Positions 33,462 to 41,650 of a stretch of 64,000 nucleotides of DNA are shown here, piece by piece. The DNA lies in NCBI RefSeq assembly GCF_008087625.1, contig NZ_CP042997.1, positions 5,022,001 to 5,086,000 of the forward strand, in the 5' to 3' direction. The DNA comes from Aquisphaera giovannonii. GTDB taxonomy: Bacteria; Planctomycetota; Planctomycetia; Isosphaerales; Isosphaeraceae. The first letter of the stretch is position 1. Every line of letters starts with the position of its first letter. A model generated the notes under the pieces. That model worked only from the letters and a program-made list of their open reading frames with translations. It searched no databases and was not told the origin of the DNA. A program made the position numbers and the translations under genes.

Positions 33462-35489
33462 TCAACTTTCATGTGTCTCTCGGGCGATGCCGAGCTTCTT
33501 CATTCGGCTGCGGAGCGTGTTGGCATGAAGGCCGAGGATCTTCGCCGCGCCGTTGGGACCATCGATGATCCACCCCGCCAGCTCGAGGGCAGCCAGGATG
33601 TGATTCTGCGTGTTCGCTTCCAGGCTTTCGAGCGGCGTAGTCCGTCGCGCGCGAGTCGCCGCCGGCCCCTCGCCTTCGGGCCCCGGAGGCCTTGGCGGAT
33701 TCGCGCCCGGGGGGCGGTCGGCCGGCATGGAGGCGAACACTTCCGGATCGATCTCGAGAGTGGGGCCGTTTGACAGGATGACCGCCCGTTCCAGGACGTT
33801 CTCGAGTTCGCGAATGTTTCCGGGCCAGGAATAGCGGCTCAGGCGTTCCAGGGTCGCCTTCCCGACCGACTCGATCCGCACGCCGACGCGCGCCGCGAAC
33901 CGGCTCACCAGGAGATGCACCAACAGCGGCACGTCCCCCTCCCGGTCGCGCAGGGGCGGGAGCGGGATCGGGAAGACGTTCAGGCGGTAGAACAGGTCCT
34001 CGCGGAACTTCCCCTCGCGGATCAACTTCACGAGATCCCGGTTCGTCGCCGCAATGACGCGGACATCGACCTTGATCGGCGCGGCTCCGCCGACACGCTC
34101 GAACTCGCGCTCCTGGAGCACGCGGAGGAGTTTGACCTGGACCTCGAGCGGGACTTCCCCGATCTCATCCAGGAAGATCGTCCCCCCGTGCGCCAATTCG
34201 AAACGCCCCACGCGACGGCTGATCGCCCCCGAGAACGCCCCCCTCTCGTGGCCGAATAATTCGGACTCGACCAGCCCGCTGGGCAGGGCGGCGCAATTCA
34301 GCTTGATCAGCGGCTTATCGTGCCGGCGGCTGGCGGAGTGGATGGCGCGGGCGATCAGCTCCTTGCCGGTCCCCGTCTCCCCGGTGATGAGGACGGACGC
34401 GTCGGTCCCGGCGACACGATTGACCTTGTCGAGCGCCTCCAGCAGGGCCGGGCTTTGGCCGACGATCTCGTCGAAGTTGTGGACTGATTTGATCTCTTCC
34501 TGGAGGTAGACGTTCTCGGCGGCGAGGCGGGCCTTCTCCTGTTCCATGAGGACATGATCGGTGATGTCCACGAACATCGAGCGCGTGTATTTGCCGCCGG
34601 GTTCCGGCTTCGACCACCACTGCAGCCAGACGGGTTTGCCGTTGTCCTTGCGGCGGAATTCCAACACGACGCCGCTGGTGTCCGTGCCGCGGCCGACCGA
34701 CGCGAACGCCTCCCGGACGCGGCGCTGGGCGTCGGGCGTGTCGGGGACCAGCGATCTCCCCACCAGGCCGGGCACCTCTTCCGGCCTGAGCCCCAGGATG
34801 CGCAGGGCGGCATGATTGGCGCGGATGGACCGCGATTGGAGGTCTTCCTTGACGTAGGCGATCGGGGCTTCCTCGTACAGGTCCCGCAGACGCTCCTCGC
34901 TGGCGCGGAGCTCCCACTCCAGGCGAAGGCGTGCCAGCTCCGCGGCGGCACGCGCCGCGAAGATTCGAAAGATGAGCAGCCTGCGCGGCTCCTCCGGCAT
35001 CGGACGGTCGTCGAAGACGGCGAGATGGCCGAGCACCTTGCCTTCCGGATCGCAGAGCGGCACCCCCAGGTAGCTTTCGATCCCCAACTCGACCACGAGC
35101 CTGTCGTGCGGGAAGCTCTGCCGCACCCCCGAGGGATGGTGGCACAGCCTCCCGTGTACCACGTCCTCACAGGGCGTGCCCGCGACCGTCCATTCGAAAT
35201 TCTCGGCGATACCGTCCCTGGACCAGAAGGCGACGGTGCGGGCCCGGGTACGGGTCCCGGGCGAGGCGAACTCGGCGACGAAGGCGAAGTGCGTGCCGAC
35301 CGCGTGTGCCAGGTGACGGACGAGGGTCTGGAAGAACTCGGCGCCGGTGCTGTGAGCGGTCCCCTGCACGATCACACGGAGCGCGGCGAGCTCTTCGACG
35401 ACTCCGCCGGGCAGGTCACTGGGGTCGCAATCGCTCGTTCCCTTCTCAACCGCGTTTGTCGAAGATGTGCGCCTCTCGGACATAGACAC
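33462..35489 (-). CDS. Sigma-54-dependent transcriptional activator (GAF-PAS-AAA+-Fis HTH)
   Basis: Enhancer-binding protein of 675 residues. A GAF domain spans about 36-185 and a PAS domain about 200-312 (ending MFVDITD). The AAA+ domain spans about 340-570 with Walker A GETGTGKE at 370-377, Walker B TIFLDE, and the sigma-54-contacting loop GAFSGA at 417-422, where serine replaces the usual threonine of GAFTGA. The Fis-type helix-turn-helix is at the C-terminus (GAAKILGLHANTLRSRMKKL). The GAF domain probably senses a small molecule. A sigma-54 promoter and paired palindromes lie upstream of the divergent operon, its likely target. Confidence 0.93.
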   Translation of the reverse strand: MSMSERRTSSTNAVEKGTSDCDPSDLPGGVVEELAALRVIVQGTAHSTGAEFFQTLVRHLAHAVGTHFAFVAEFASPGTRTRARTVAFWSRDGIAENFEWTVAGTPCEDVVHGRLCHHPSGVRQSFPHDRLVVELGIESYLGVPLCDPEGKVLGHLAVFDDRPMPEEPRRLLIFRIFAARAAAELARLRLEWELRASEERLRDLYEEAPIAYVKEDLQSRSIRANHAALRILGLRPEEVPGLVGRSLVPDTPDAQRRVREAFASVGRGTDTSGVVLEFRRKDNGKPVWLQWWSKPEPGGKYTRSMFVDITDHVLMEQEKARLAAENVYLQEEIKSVHNFDEIVGQSPALLEALDKVNRVAGTDASVLITGETGTGKELIARAIHSASRRHDKPLIKLNCAALPSGLVESELFGHERGAFSGAISRRVGRFELAHGGTIFLDEIGEVPLEVQVKLLRVLQEREFERVGGAAPIKVDVRVIAATNRDLVKLIREGKFREDLFYRLNVFPIPLPPLRDREGDVPLLVHLLVSRFAARVGVRIESVGKATLERLSRYSWPGNIRELENVLERAVILSNGPTLEIDPEVFASMPADRPPGANPPRPPGPEGEGPAATRARRTTPLESLEANTQNHILAALELAGWIIDGPNGAAKILGLHANTLRSRMKKLGIARETHES

Positions 35490-35676
35490 CTTCCTTCCGA
35501 CGAAGGCCCCGGTTCGTCGCCCCCAACGAATCAGCGAATCAACGCACGGTTCCCTGGGAAGGCCGGCCGGGCATCATTTTACGTGCTGACGGCAAGAAAC
35601 CGTAGCCGTCACGCTCGACGTCCCCGGCCTGCGTTCGCCGACAAGGTTCCCGGTCGGCGAATGCGCGTGTTTGTCC

Positions 35677-35710
35677 CACGAAATGCCGTACGCTTCCACG
35701 AAATACCGTG
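35677..35710 (+). promoter_or_regulatory. Two tandem activator-binding palindromes (candidate UAS)
   Basis: CACGAAATGCCGTA (35677-35690) and CACGAAATACCGTG (35697-35710) are 20 bp apart, two helical turns. The second is an inverted repeat CACG-N6-CGTG; the first has one mismatch. They lie 110-145 bp upstream of the -24/-12 promoter, the usual distance for a sigma-54 enhancer-binding protein. They probably bind the activator encoded to the left. Confidence 0.6.
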
Positions 35711-35820
35711 ACGTTCAAAATCTTTTCTCACATCTCTTCGTATCTTGATATCTTTGCAATATCCCCCTGAACCCTTTGCATTCAACAGGTTGCAACTTCG
35801 ATTAGGCAACACCCCGGAGA

Positions 35821-35836
35821 TGGCACGGCGTTCGCT
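35821..35836 (+). promoter_or_regulatory. Sigma-54 (-24/-12) promoter
   Basis: TGGCACGGCGTTCGCT matches the consensus TGGCACGN4TTGCW at every defined position except one (TC for TT in the -12 element), with correct spacing of the invariant GG and GC. Transcription would start near 35847 and run toward the DUF417 gene. A divergent sigma-54 activator gene and tandem palindromes upstream strengthen the call. Confidence 0.65.
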
Positions 35837-36342
35837 TTTTCCCTTCCATCGACGAGTCGCGATAGGAACCATGCCGGAGAACCGGTCGGAACTCGCTTTC
35901 GCCCCGATTCGCATCGCAACACACGGCGAGGTGTCGCCGCCGGGGCATCGAGGAGGACGCCATGATCACGACCCGGCCCGCGCCATGGCGAGCCCGAGAG
36001 GGCCGACACGACATTCGGCACGGGTTCCCGGCCATGCTCCCGTCGCTCGTGGTGGCGACGTGGGCCCAGGGCCAAAGTCCGCGGACCAGACGGCGGGCGG
36101 TGACCATCCGCGACGCTCAGTTTGTCAGCGGGGAGGCGCCCGAGGTCATCGCCTCCGGGCTGGTCGAGGTGGTGCCGAAGACCTCGATCGCGGCGACGGG
36201 TTCGATGCGGTCGTTGTCGGCCATGTCGAACGGTCGAATGATCGGCCCGACCTGGGGGGGTTCGGAGGACTTCGAGACCCGCCTACCCCCCCCGCAACCG
36301 CCGATCATCCAAGCGGCTCCAAGATACGACGAGGGGGGAACG

Positions 36343-36855
36343 ATGGAGATGATGATGACGACCTTGATGCACGAGGCTGCCCCCGAGAAGAGGGCGATGA
36401 GTTCTCGGGTTGAGGGGGTTGGCCGCGAGCTCACCCGCTACTCCTTGGTGGTCGTGGTGGGGTGGATCGGCCTCATGAAATTCACGACCTACGAGGCCGA
36501 GGGGATCCGCCCGTTCGTCGCCAACAGCCCGCTGATGAGTTGGGTGTACGGACTCCTGAGCGTACGAGGCTTCTCGGCCACACTTGGCGTCGCCGAGGTC
36601 GCCATCTCGCTGCTCATCGCAGCTCGCCCGTTCTCGCCTCGGGTTTCCGCCCTCGGGAGCGCCCTGGCGGTCGGGATGTTCCTCACGACCCTGAGCTTCC
36701 TCGCCACGACGCCGGGCGTCTGGGAGCCGAGTCTCGGTGGCTTCCCCGCCCTGTCGGCGGTCCCCGGGCAGTTCCTCATCAAGGATCTGGCCTTACTCGG
36801 GATCTCGCTGTGGACGCTCGGCGAGGCCTGGCGAGTGAGCGAGCGGAGGGGATGA
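36343..36855 (+). CDS. DUF417 (YkgB-like) membrane protein
   Basis: Inner-membrane protein of 170 residues with four predicted helices. Family motifs are clear: WIGLMKFTTYEAEGIRPFVA, NSPLMSWVYGLLSVRGFSAT, then LGVAEVAISLLI and FLTTLSFLATTPGVWEPSLGG, and the closing FLIKDLALLGISLWTLGEAW. The family is of unknown biochemical role and often appears in oxidative or chlorine stress operons (RclC is a member). GAGGGGGGA precedes the ATG. It is the first gene of the probable sigma-54-controlled operon. Confidence 0.88.
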   Translation: MEMMMTTLMHEAAPEKRAMSSRVEGVGRELTRYSLVVVVGWIGLMKFTTYEAEGIRPFVANSPLMSWVYGLLSVRGFSATLGVAEVAISLLIAARPFSPRVSALGSALAVGMFLTTLSFLATTPGVWEPSLGGFPALSAVPGQFLIKDLALLGISLWTLGEAWRVSERRG

Positions 36856-36901
36856 CGGGTGTCATTCACATACATCAAATCAAAGCTCGAGGAGGCAAAC
36901 G

Positions 36902-37846
36902 ATGAAGGCGATCGTGGTGACGGATCGGGCCGCGGGAACGGCCGGGATGAGGCTGATGGAGCGGCCCGAGCCGCAGGGGGCGGCGCTCGCCGGCCTCTCG
37001 GGCGCGAACTACGGCGACGTCGTCGTTCGGGTCCATGCGTCGGGATTCACCGGCGATGAGCTCTTGTGGCCCTCGACCTGGGTCGATCGCCTCGGCCGTG
37101 ACCGGACGCCGTCGATCCCCGGCCACGAGGTGGCCGGGGTGGTCACCGCCCTCAGCTACGGGACGACGGGGCTGTCGGTGGGGCAGCGCGTGTTCGGCCT
37201 CACGGACTGGGTCCGCGACGGCACGCTGGCGGAGTACGTGGCCGTCGAGGCGCGCAACCTCGCGCCGCTGCCGGGCGACGTCGACTTCGAGGAAGGCGCG
37301 GCCCTCGTGATGCCGGGCCTGACCGCGTGGCAGGGCCTGTTCGACCTCGGCCGCCTTCAGGCGGGGCAGACCGTCCTGGTGCACGGTGCGGCCGGCGTGG
37401 TCGGTTCCATGGCAACCCAGCTCGCACGCGAGGCCGGCGCCTACGTCATCGGCACCGGGCGAGCCGCCGGCCGTCAGGCGGCCCTCGACTTCGGCGCGCA
37501 GGAGTTCGTCGACCTCGATCACGACGCGCTGGAAGATGTCGGCCGAGTCGACCTGGTCTTCGACGTCCTCGGCGGCGACGTCGCGATGCGGTCCGCACGC
37601 CTGATCCGGGCCGGGGGGACGCTGGTCACCATCACCGGCCCGACCGAGGCACGACCCGCACGCGGCCTCACGGTCGACTTCGTCGTCGTGCCCGATCGCG
37701 CCCAGCTGAATGAGATCGTCCAGCGTGCGCGTAACGGGCGACTGCGGACGAACATCGGCAAGGTCGCGCCCCTCGACGACGCCGTCGCCGCCTTCAACCC
37801 GACCGAACGGGTCAAGGGCAAAACGATCATCCGCGTCCGTCCGTGA
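36902..37846 (+). CDS. NADP-dependent quinone oxidoreductase-like protein (zinc-free MDR)
   Basis: Protein of 314 residues of the medium-chain dehydrogenase superfamily. The GroES-like N-domain includes GANYGDVVVRVHASGFTGDE and PGHEVAGVV; the Rossmann domain has VLVHGAAGVVGSMATQLA. The cysteine/histidine zinc ligands of alcohol dehydrogenases are absent, so it belongs with QOR-type reductases that use NADPH to reduce quinones or enones. An AGGAGG-like site precedes the ATG. It lies 46 bp after DUF417 in the probable stress operon, where it would handle reactive carbonyls or quinones. Confidence 0.9.
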   Translation: MKAIVVTDRAAGTAGMRLMERPEPQGAALAGLSGANYGDVVVRVHASGFTGDELLWPSTWVDRLGRDRTPSIPGHEVAGVVTALSYGTTGLSVGQRVFGLTDWVRDGTLAEYVAVEARNLAPLPGDVDFEEGAALVMPGLTAWQGLFDLGRLQAGQTVLVHGAAGVVGSMATQLAREAGAYVIGTGRAAGRQAALDFGAQEFVDLDHDALEDVGRVDLVFDVLGGDVAMRSARLIRAGGTLVTITGPTEARPARGLTVDFVVVPDRAQLNEIVQRARNGRLRTNIGKVAPLDDAVAAFNPTERVKGKTIIRVRP

Positions 37847-37938
37847 GCGACACGCGCCCTTCGATTCCCGGACTTCAACCTGCCCGGCGCTGACCAGCCG
37901 GGGCAGTCCAACCACCTTTTGGAAAGTCAGGGCCACCG

Positions 37939-38370
37939 ATGCGTACCGCGATTGCAATCGCCCTCGGGGCGGCACTGGGGGCCGGCGGCTTCGCGCCGGC
38001 CCAGTACGAGAAACACGGGGATGCCGCGAAGGTCAAGTCGCTGCTGGAGCGGGACGTCTCCGAGAGGATCGACGGCAAGGAGGCGCGGGTCTCCGTGCTC
38101 GAGGTCTCGTACGGGCCGGGGGGTTTCACCCCGCCGCACCGCCACCCCGGCGCGGTCTTCGGGCACGTGCTGGAGGGAGAGCTCGAAGCCCAGCTCGAAG
38201 GCCAGCCGCTGCGGAAGCTGAAGGCCGGCGACACGTTCTACGAGCCCACCATGGCACTCCACACCGTCTCGCGGAACCCGAGCAAGACGGCGAACACGCG
38301 GCTCCTCGCCGTCATCCTCCACCCGCGGGACGCCGGGGAATTGGTGATCCCGGAGGAGCCCAAGCATTGA
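37939..38370 (+). CDS. Secreted cupin-domain protein
   Basis: Protein of 143 residues with a signal peptide (AIAIALGAALGAGGFAPAQ) and one cupin_2 barrel. The metal-binding first motif is PPHRHPGAVFGHVLEGELE and the second is KAGDTFYEPTMALHTVSRN, giving histidines H-x-H and a later H as ligands. It is likely a periplasmic metal-dependent protein that quenches or senses a small molecule. It is the third gene of the operon, 92 bp after the oxidoreductase. Confidence 0.88.
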   Translation: MRTAIAIALGAALGAGGFAPAQYEKHGDAAKVKSLLERDVSERIDGKEARVSVLEVSYGPGGFTPPHRHPGAVFGHVLEGELEAQLEGQPLRKLKAGDTFYEPTMALHTVSRNPSKTANTRLLAVILHPRDAGELVIPEEPKH

Positions 38371-38396
38371 GCCCACTCACCCGGGAACATGGAATC

Positions 38397-38906
38397 ATGA
38401 GATCGACGAAGAGCCTCTCCAATGCGGCCCCCGTCGCCATGCGTATGGCGCTGGCCGCCGCATTCTTATCGGCGGTGGCCGATCGTTTCGGGCTATGGGG
38501 GCCGATCGGCACGCCGGGGGTGTCGTGGGGCGGTTTCGCCAGGTTCCTGGACTATACCGCGACGCTCCTCCCGTTCCTGCCGACCACGCTCGTGGCGGTC
38601 GCCGGCTGGACGTCGACCGTGGCCGAGATCGCTCTGGGCGTCGCACTCCTCGCCGGAGTGCGCGTTCGCCTGGCCGCGCTCGCCAGCGGAGTCCTGCTCC
38701 TCACCTTCGCCCTTGCCATGACGACGGCGCTCGGCCCCGAGGCGCCGCTGTCGTACTCCGTCTGGACGGCTGCGGCCGGAGCCTTCTTGCTGGCCCGGGA
38801 CCAGCCGGCCGCGTCCCGGGCCCTTCACTTACGAGGGGAAACCCCTGCCGAGGTGGCATGCTCGGGGATTTCCTCGAGCCCCGTGCCCGCCCGCCACGCT
38901 CAGTGA
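38397..38906 (+). CDS. DoxX-like membrane protein
   Basis: Membrane protein of 169 residues with four hydrophobic segments: MRMALAAAFLSAVADRFGLW, LPFLPTTLVAVAGWTSTVAE, IALGVALLAGVRVRLAALAS and YSVWTAAAGAFLLARD. The arrangement and the AEIALGVALLAG segment fit the DoxX/DoxD superfamily, to which the DUF417 protein of the same operon is distantly related. The frame is open upstream; ATG 38397 fits the membrane topology and lies 26 bp after the cupin gene. A role in redox balance of the membrane is plausible. Confidence 0.8.
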   Translation: MRSTKSLSNAAPVAMRMALAAAFLSAVADRFGLWGPIGTPGVSWGGFARFLDYTATLLPFLPTTLVAVAGWTSTVAEIALGVALLAGVRVRLAALASGVLLLTFALAMTTALGPEAPLSYSVWTAAAGAFLLARDQPAASRALHLRGETPAEVACSGISSSPVPARHAQ

Positions 38907-38952
38907 AACCATGACACAGCATCTTCATCCCTGCAATCCAGGAGACGGCACC

Positions 38953-39555
38953 ATGCTTGGATCAACCAAATCGAACGTAACCGTGGGCATCGCGGTCCTG
39001 GGCGGGATCGCCGGACTCTCTTACGCGCTGGCCGCTGCGGCCGCGCCGCCCGGTGGCACGGCGGCGGCGGTCGAGTTCACGCCCGACGGGAAGCTCAAGC
39101 GGCCCGTCGGCTATCGCAAGTGGGTATACGTCGGCGAGGTCGTGACCCCCAACGACATGAACGACGGCGAGGCCTCGTTCCCCGAGTTCCACTCCGTCTA
39201 CATGGACCCCGAGAGCTTCGCCGAGTACGAGAAGACCGGCAAGTACCGGGACGGCACCGTCCTGGTCAAGGAACTCAGCGGCGTCGGCTCGAAGAAGGCG
39301 CCCAGCGGCAACGGCTACTTCCAGGGCGAGTTCACGGGCCTGGAGGCCACGATCAAGGACTCGAAGCGCTTCAAGGACGAGCCGGGCAACTGGGCCTACT
39401 TCAGCTTCGGCCACAAGTATCCGCTCAAGGCGGAGGTGTCCAAGAACTCGGTCGCCGCGTGCAACCAGTGCCATCAGGACCACGCCCAGAAGGATGATTG
39501 GGTCTTCAGCCGGTACTACCCCGTCCTGCGTGCAGCGGCCCCGCGATCGAAGTGA
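38953..39555 (+). CDS. Cytochrome P460 family protein, first copy
   Basis: Exported protein of 200 residues. The signal segment is IAVLGGIAGLSYALAAAAAP. The P460 family body includes YRKWVYVGEVVTPNDMNDG and FPEFHSVYMDPESFAEYEKT. The c-type haem motif CNQCH is at 170-174, followed by DDWVFSRYYPVL, the usual family end. Cytochrome P460 is a periplasmic haem enzyme with an additional lysine cross-link that oxidises hydroxylamine and can act on NO. AGGAGA lies 8 nt before ATG 38953. A second P460 gene follows after a strong hairpin. Confidence 0.9.
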   Translation: MLGSTKSNVTVGIAVLGGIAGLSYALAAAAAPPGGTAAAVEFTPDGKLKRPVGYRKWVYVGEVVTPNDMNDGEASFPEFHSVYMDPESFAEYEKTGKYRDGTVLVKELSGVGSKKAPSGNGYFQGEFTGLEATIKDSKRFKDEPGNWAYFSFGHKYPLKAEVSKNSVAACNQCHQDHAQKDDWVFSRYYPVLRAAAPRSK

Positions 39556-39562
39556 GTTCGGC

Positions 39563-39600
39563 GGGGCGTGTCCGGCTCGGTCCCATCCCGGACACGCCCC
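39563..39600 (+). terminator. Strong intergenic hairpin between the two P460 genes
   Basis: GGGGCGTGTCCGG and its exact complement form a 13-bp stem with a 12-nt loop. It is followed by C-rich rather than T-rich sequence. It could be a weak terminator or an mRNA-stabilising hairpin that sets different expression of the two P460 proteins. Confidence 0.55.
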
Positions 39601-39625
39601 CCCCCATCCCCGAGGAGAACGCGAC

Positions 39626-40222
39626 ATGAATACCAAGTCCCTGGGCCGGCTCGCGGCCGGATTACTGGCCGCGATGGCCCTCGTCGCGGCGACGGTCGCG
39701 CTCGGTTCATCGGGGCGGGACGACCCGCCCGCCCCAGCGGCCGACAACTTCTCGCCGTACGTCACCAAGGACGGCGTCATCTCGCGGCCGACCGATTACC
39801 GCGACACCTTCGAATATCTGGGCTCGTATGCGGTGGCCACGAAGCCGGACAGGCCGCTCGACGAGATGCACGTCGTCTATGCGCGGCCCGAGGACATCCG
39901 GGCGTACCGCCGCGACGGCAAGTTCCCGGACGGCGCCACGCTGGTGAAGGAGGTCACCGGGATCGGCTCGGAGAGGCTCACCACGGGGCAATCCCACTGG
40001 GCCGCCGACGTCAAGCTCTGGTTCGTGATGATCAAGGACGCGAAGGGACGCTTCCCGGGCAACGACCTGTGGGGCGACGGGTGGGGCTGGGCCCTCTTCC
40101 TGGCGAAGGAGCCCGCGCGCAACGTGGCGACGGACTATTCAAGTGACTGCAGGACCTGCCACGTCCCGGCCCGCAAGGACGACTGGGTGTACGTCCGCGG
40201 ATACCCGGCGCTCAAGAAATGA
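39626..40222 (+). CDS. Cytochrome P460 family protein, second copy
   Basis: Exported protein of 198 residues with a signal peptide (AAGLLAAMALVAATVALGSS). It shares the P460 pattern with its neighbour: YRDTFEYLGSYAV, MHVVYARPEDIRAYRRDGKF, and the haem site CRTCH at 175-179, then DDWVYVRGYPALKK. Sequence identity to the first copy is modest, so this is an old duplication or two independent members, probably with different substrates or redox partners. GAGGAGA lies 7 nt before the ATG. It is downstream of the 39563-39600 hairpin. Confidence 0.9.
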   Translation: MNTKSLGRLAAGLLAAMALVAATVALGSSGRDDPPAPAADNFSPYVTKDGVISRPTDYRDTFEYLGSYAVATKPDRPLDEMHVVYARPEDIRAYRRDGKFPDGATLVKEVTGIGSERLTTGQSHWAADVKLWFVMIKDAKGRFPGNDLWGDGWGWALFLAKEPARNVATDYSSDCRTCHVPARKDDWVYVRGYPALKK

Positions 40223-40362
40223 CGGGCGTCGATCTCGTCGTCAGGGACACGGATCATGGCCCGCATCGCGAGATCTCAATCCGTGTCGAAGTCCGGCGGG
40301 TCGAGGATCGGTCTTCCTTTCGTAGCTGAACGAGAAAACGCCCGGTCTCCAAGGAGATTTTC

Positions 40363-40746
40363 ATGCCAACGAACGCGCATACGCGGCGCGATCTCGATGC
40401 GCTGACCGCCCTGAACCTCGACTTTATCGCGTCCGTGCAGGAGGGGGATGTGAAGCGTCTCGATGAGATTCTCGCCGAGGATTTCATGGGCTCACAGCCG
40501 GACGGCTCGCTGCTCGACAAGGCAGGGTTTCTCGGGCTGACGGCGAGGCCGGTGACGATCAGCGGGCTCGTGGCCGAGGACGTGCGAATCCGCTTGCTGG
40601 GTGACTTCGCGATCATCCACGGGCGCTTCGACTCCCGCACGGCGGAAGGCAAGCCGCGCCGGGGCCGATACACCGACAACTGGGTTCGCCGCGACGGCAC
40701 CTGGGTCGCCGTTTCGGCCCACTACCATCTCGGCCAGGACGGGTAG
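40363..40746 (+). CDS. NTF2-like (SnoaL/DUF4440) protein
   Basis: Protein of 127 residues with the cone-shaped NTF2 fold: an N-terminal helix LNLDFIASVQEGDVKRLDEI, LAEDFMGSQPDGS, and final strands YTDNWVRRDGTWVAVSAHYH. Members are small cytoplasmic binding proteins or enzymes such as isomerases and dehydratases; no catalytic dyad can be assigned. AAGGAG lies 7 nt before the ATG. It is the last intact gene on this strand before the patch of gene fragments, and may be the end of the sigma-54 operon (140-bp gap). Confidence 0.82.
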   Translation: MPTNAHTRRDLDALTALNLDFIASVQEGDVKRLDEILAEDFMGSQPDGSLLDKAGFLGLTARPVTISGLVAEDVRIRLLGDFAIIHGRFDSRTAEGKPRRGRYTDNWVRRDGTWVAVSAHYHLGQDG

Positions 40747-40804
40747 GTCGGGCTACTGCGCAACCTCGGCCGAGGCCCTGGCACCGACCGCAACAACGCA
40801 CAAC

Positions 40805-40921
40805 ATGAATACGGTCCTCATCATGAACACAATGTTTGCCGTCCAGGTCTCTCGTCCTGGCGGGCCCTTCGAGCTCGTCGAACGCCCGATCCCCAACCCG
40901 CCGTCGACCGGCGCGGTGTAG
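40805..40921 (+). pseudogene. Zinc-type alcohol dehydrogenase, N-terminal fragment
   Basis: MFAVQVSRPGGPFELVERPI followed by PNPPSTGAV is a clean MDR/alcohol dehydrogenase N-terminus (usual continuation: VRIKVQACGVCHSD). The frame stops at 40919-40921, exactly where the reversed GntR fragment begins. Only about 30 codons remain. The break is a junction rather than a simple stop mutation, since no ADH sequence follows in any frame. Confidence 0.65.
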
Positions 40922-41415
40922 ATCGCGGCGTGCGAGCGGTCCGTGCGGGCCCGACGCCGGGGCGACCACGGCAGCCGGGTAAGGTGCGGGCGCAGCAGGT
41001 TGAGGAGCGCCTGCTGGGAGGTCAGCGGCACGGCATTCCCGGCCAGGCGGGCGAGCTCGGTGTGGAAGTGAATGTCGGCCTCGACGTAATCGCCGCGCCG
41101 GTCCGCCTCGGGGAGGCTCGCCATGGCCTCGAGGGCCCGACGCAGCGGCGGGAGGTCCTCCAGCCGGCGACGCTCGGCCGCCCGGCCGGCCAGCTCGACC
41201 TCCAGCACCCGCCGCGCGTCCCGCAGGCGGAACAGGTTGTGGTCCACCTGCATCAGGGCCGTCTCGATGGTGCCGCTGAGGGCGTCCACCGGCGGGGCAT
41301 AGCTCAGCGACCGGACGTAGGCCCCCGACCGCGGCACGACCCGCACCAGGCCCATCACCTGCGCCTGCAGGAGGGCGTCCCGCACCGCCGTCGGATTGAC
41401 CCGCAGCGTGATGGA
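40903..41415 (-). pseudogene. GntR-family FCD-domain regulator, truncated at both ends
   Basis: On the minus strand the frame reads LRVNPTAVRDALLQAQVMGL and VRVVPRSGAYV, the second half of a GntR winged helix. It continues into an FCD ligand domain (LFRLRDARRVLEVELAGRAA, EADIHFHTELARLAGN, TDRSHAAIYTA). The first 40 or so residues of the winged helix are missing; the frame instead reads through antisense of the aldolase fragment. The C-terminus is cut at the ADH fragment. An open frame exists but no plausible start or complete domain, so it is treated as broken. Confidence 0.65.
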
Positions 41416-41650
41416 AAGCGCGACCGGCTGGGGCGAGTGCCTTGCGGAGCACGCCGCGACGGCCAGCGAGCACGTCATGGTGGTGCCGATCCTCGAGACC
41501 GTCCGCGCGCCGGGCCAGGTCGATGCGCTGAGCCGGGTGGACGGCGAGGAGGCTTTCTTCTTCGGCCCCGCCGACCTGTCCGCGACGGCCGGGTATCGCG
41601 GCCAGTGGCAGGGCCCCGGAGTCGCCGAGGCAACCATGCGCTTGCAGTTG
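41411..41650 (+). pseudogene. HpcH/HpaI-type aldolase fragment
   Basis: The frame reads MESATGWGECLAEHA, then HVMVVPILETVRAPGQVDAL and VDGEEAFFFGPADLSATAGY plus RGQWQGPGVAEATM. This is the C-central part of 2,4-dihydroxyhept-2-enedioate aldolase-like proteins, including the GPADLS metal-site loop. The first half, with the barrel start, and the last strands are missing. It abuts the reversed GntR fragment. Aldolase, ADH and GntR-FCD genes often form one sugar-acid or aromatic catabolic cluster, so these may be relics of one locus. Confidence 0.65.

Larger units (their letters stand above)
35490..36342. other. Divergent regulatory region of about 850 bp
   Basis: It separates the sigma-54 activator from the DUF417-P460 operon. 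The DUF417 frame stays open back to 35962, but the upstream residues have no family support. The region holds the two palindromes at 35677-35710 and the -24/-12 promoter at 35821-35836, implying a 5' leader of about 490 nt with no recognised riboswitch. Confidence 0.55.

Noticed and set aside
40753-41637. Intact 294-residue GntR regulator
   Set aside because: The open frame contains only part of the winged helix and runs through antisense of the aldolase and ADH fragments at its two ends.
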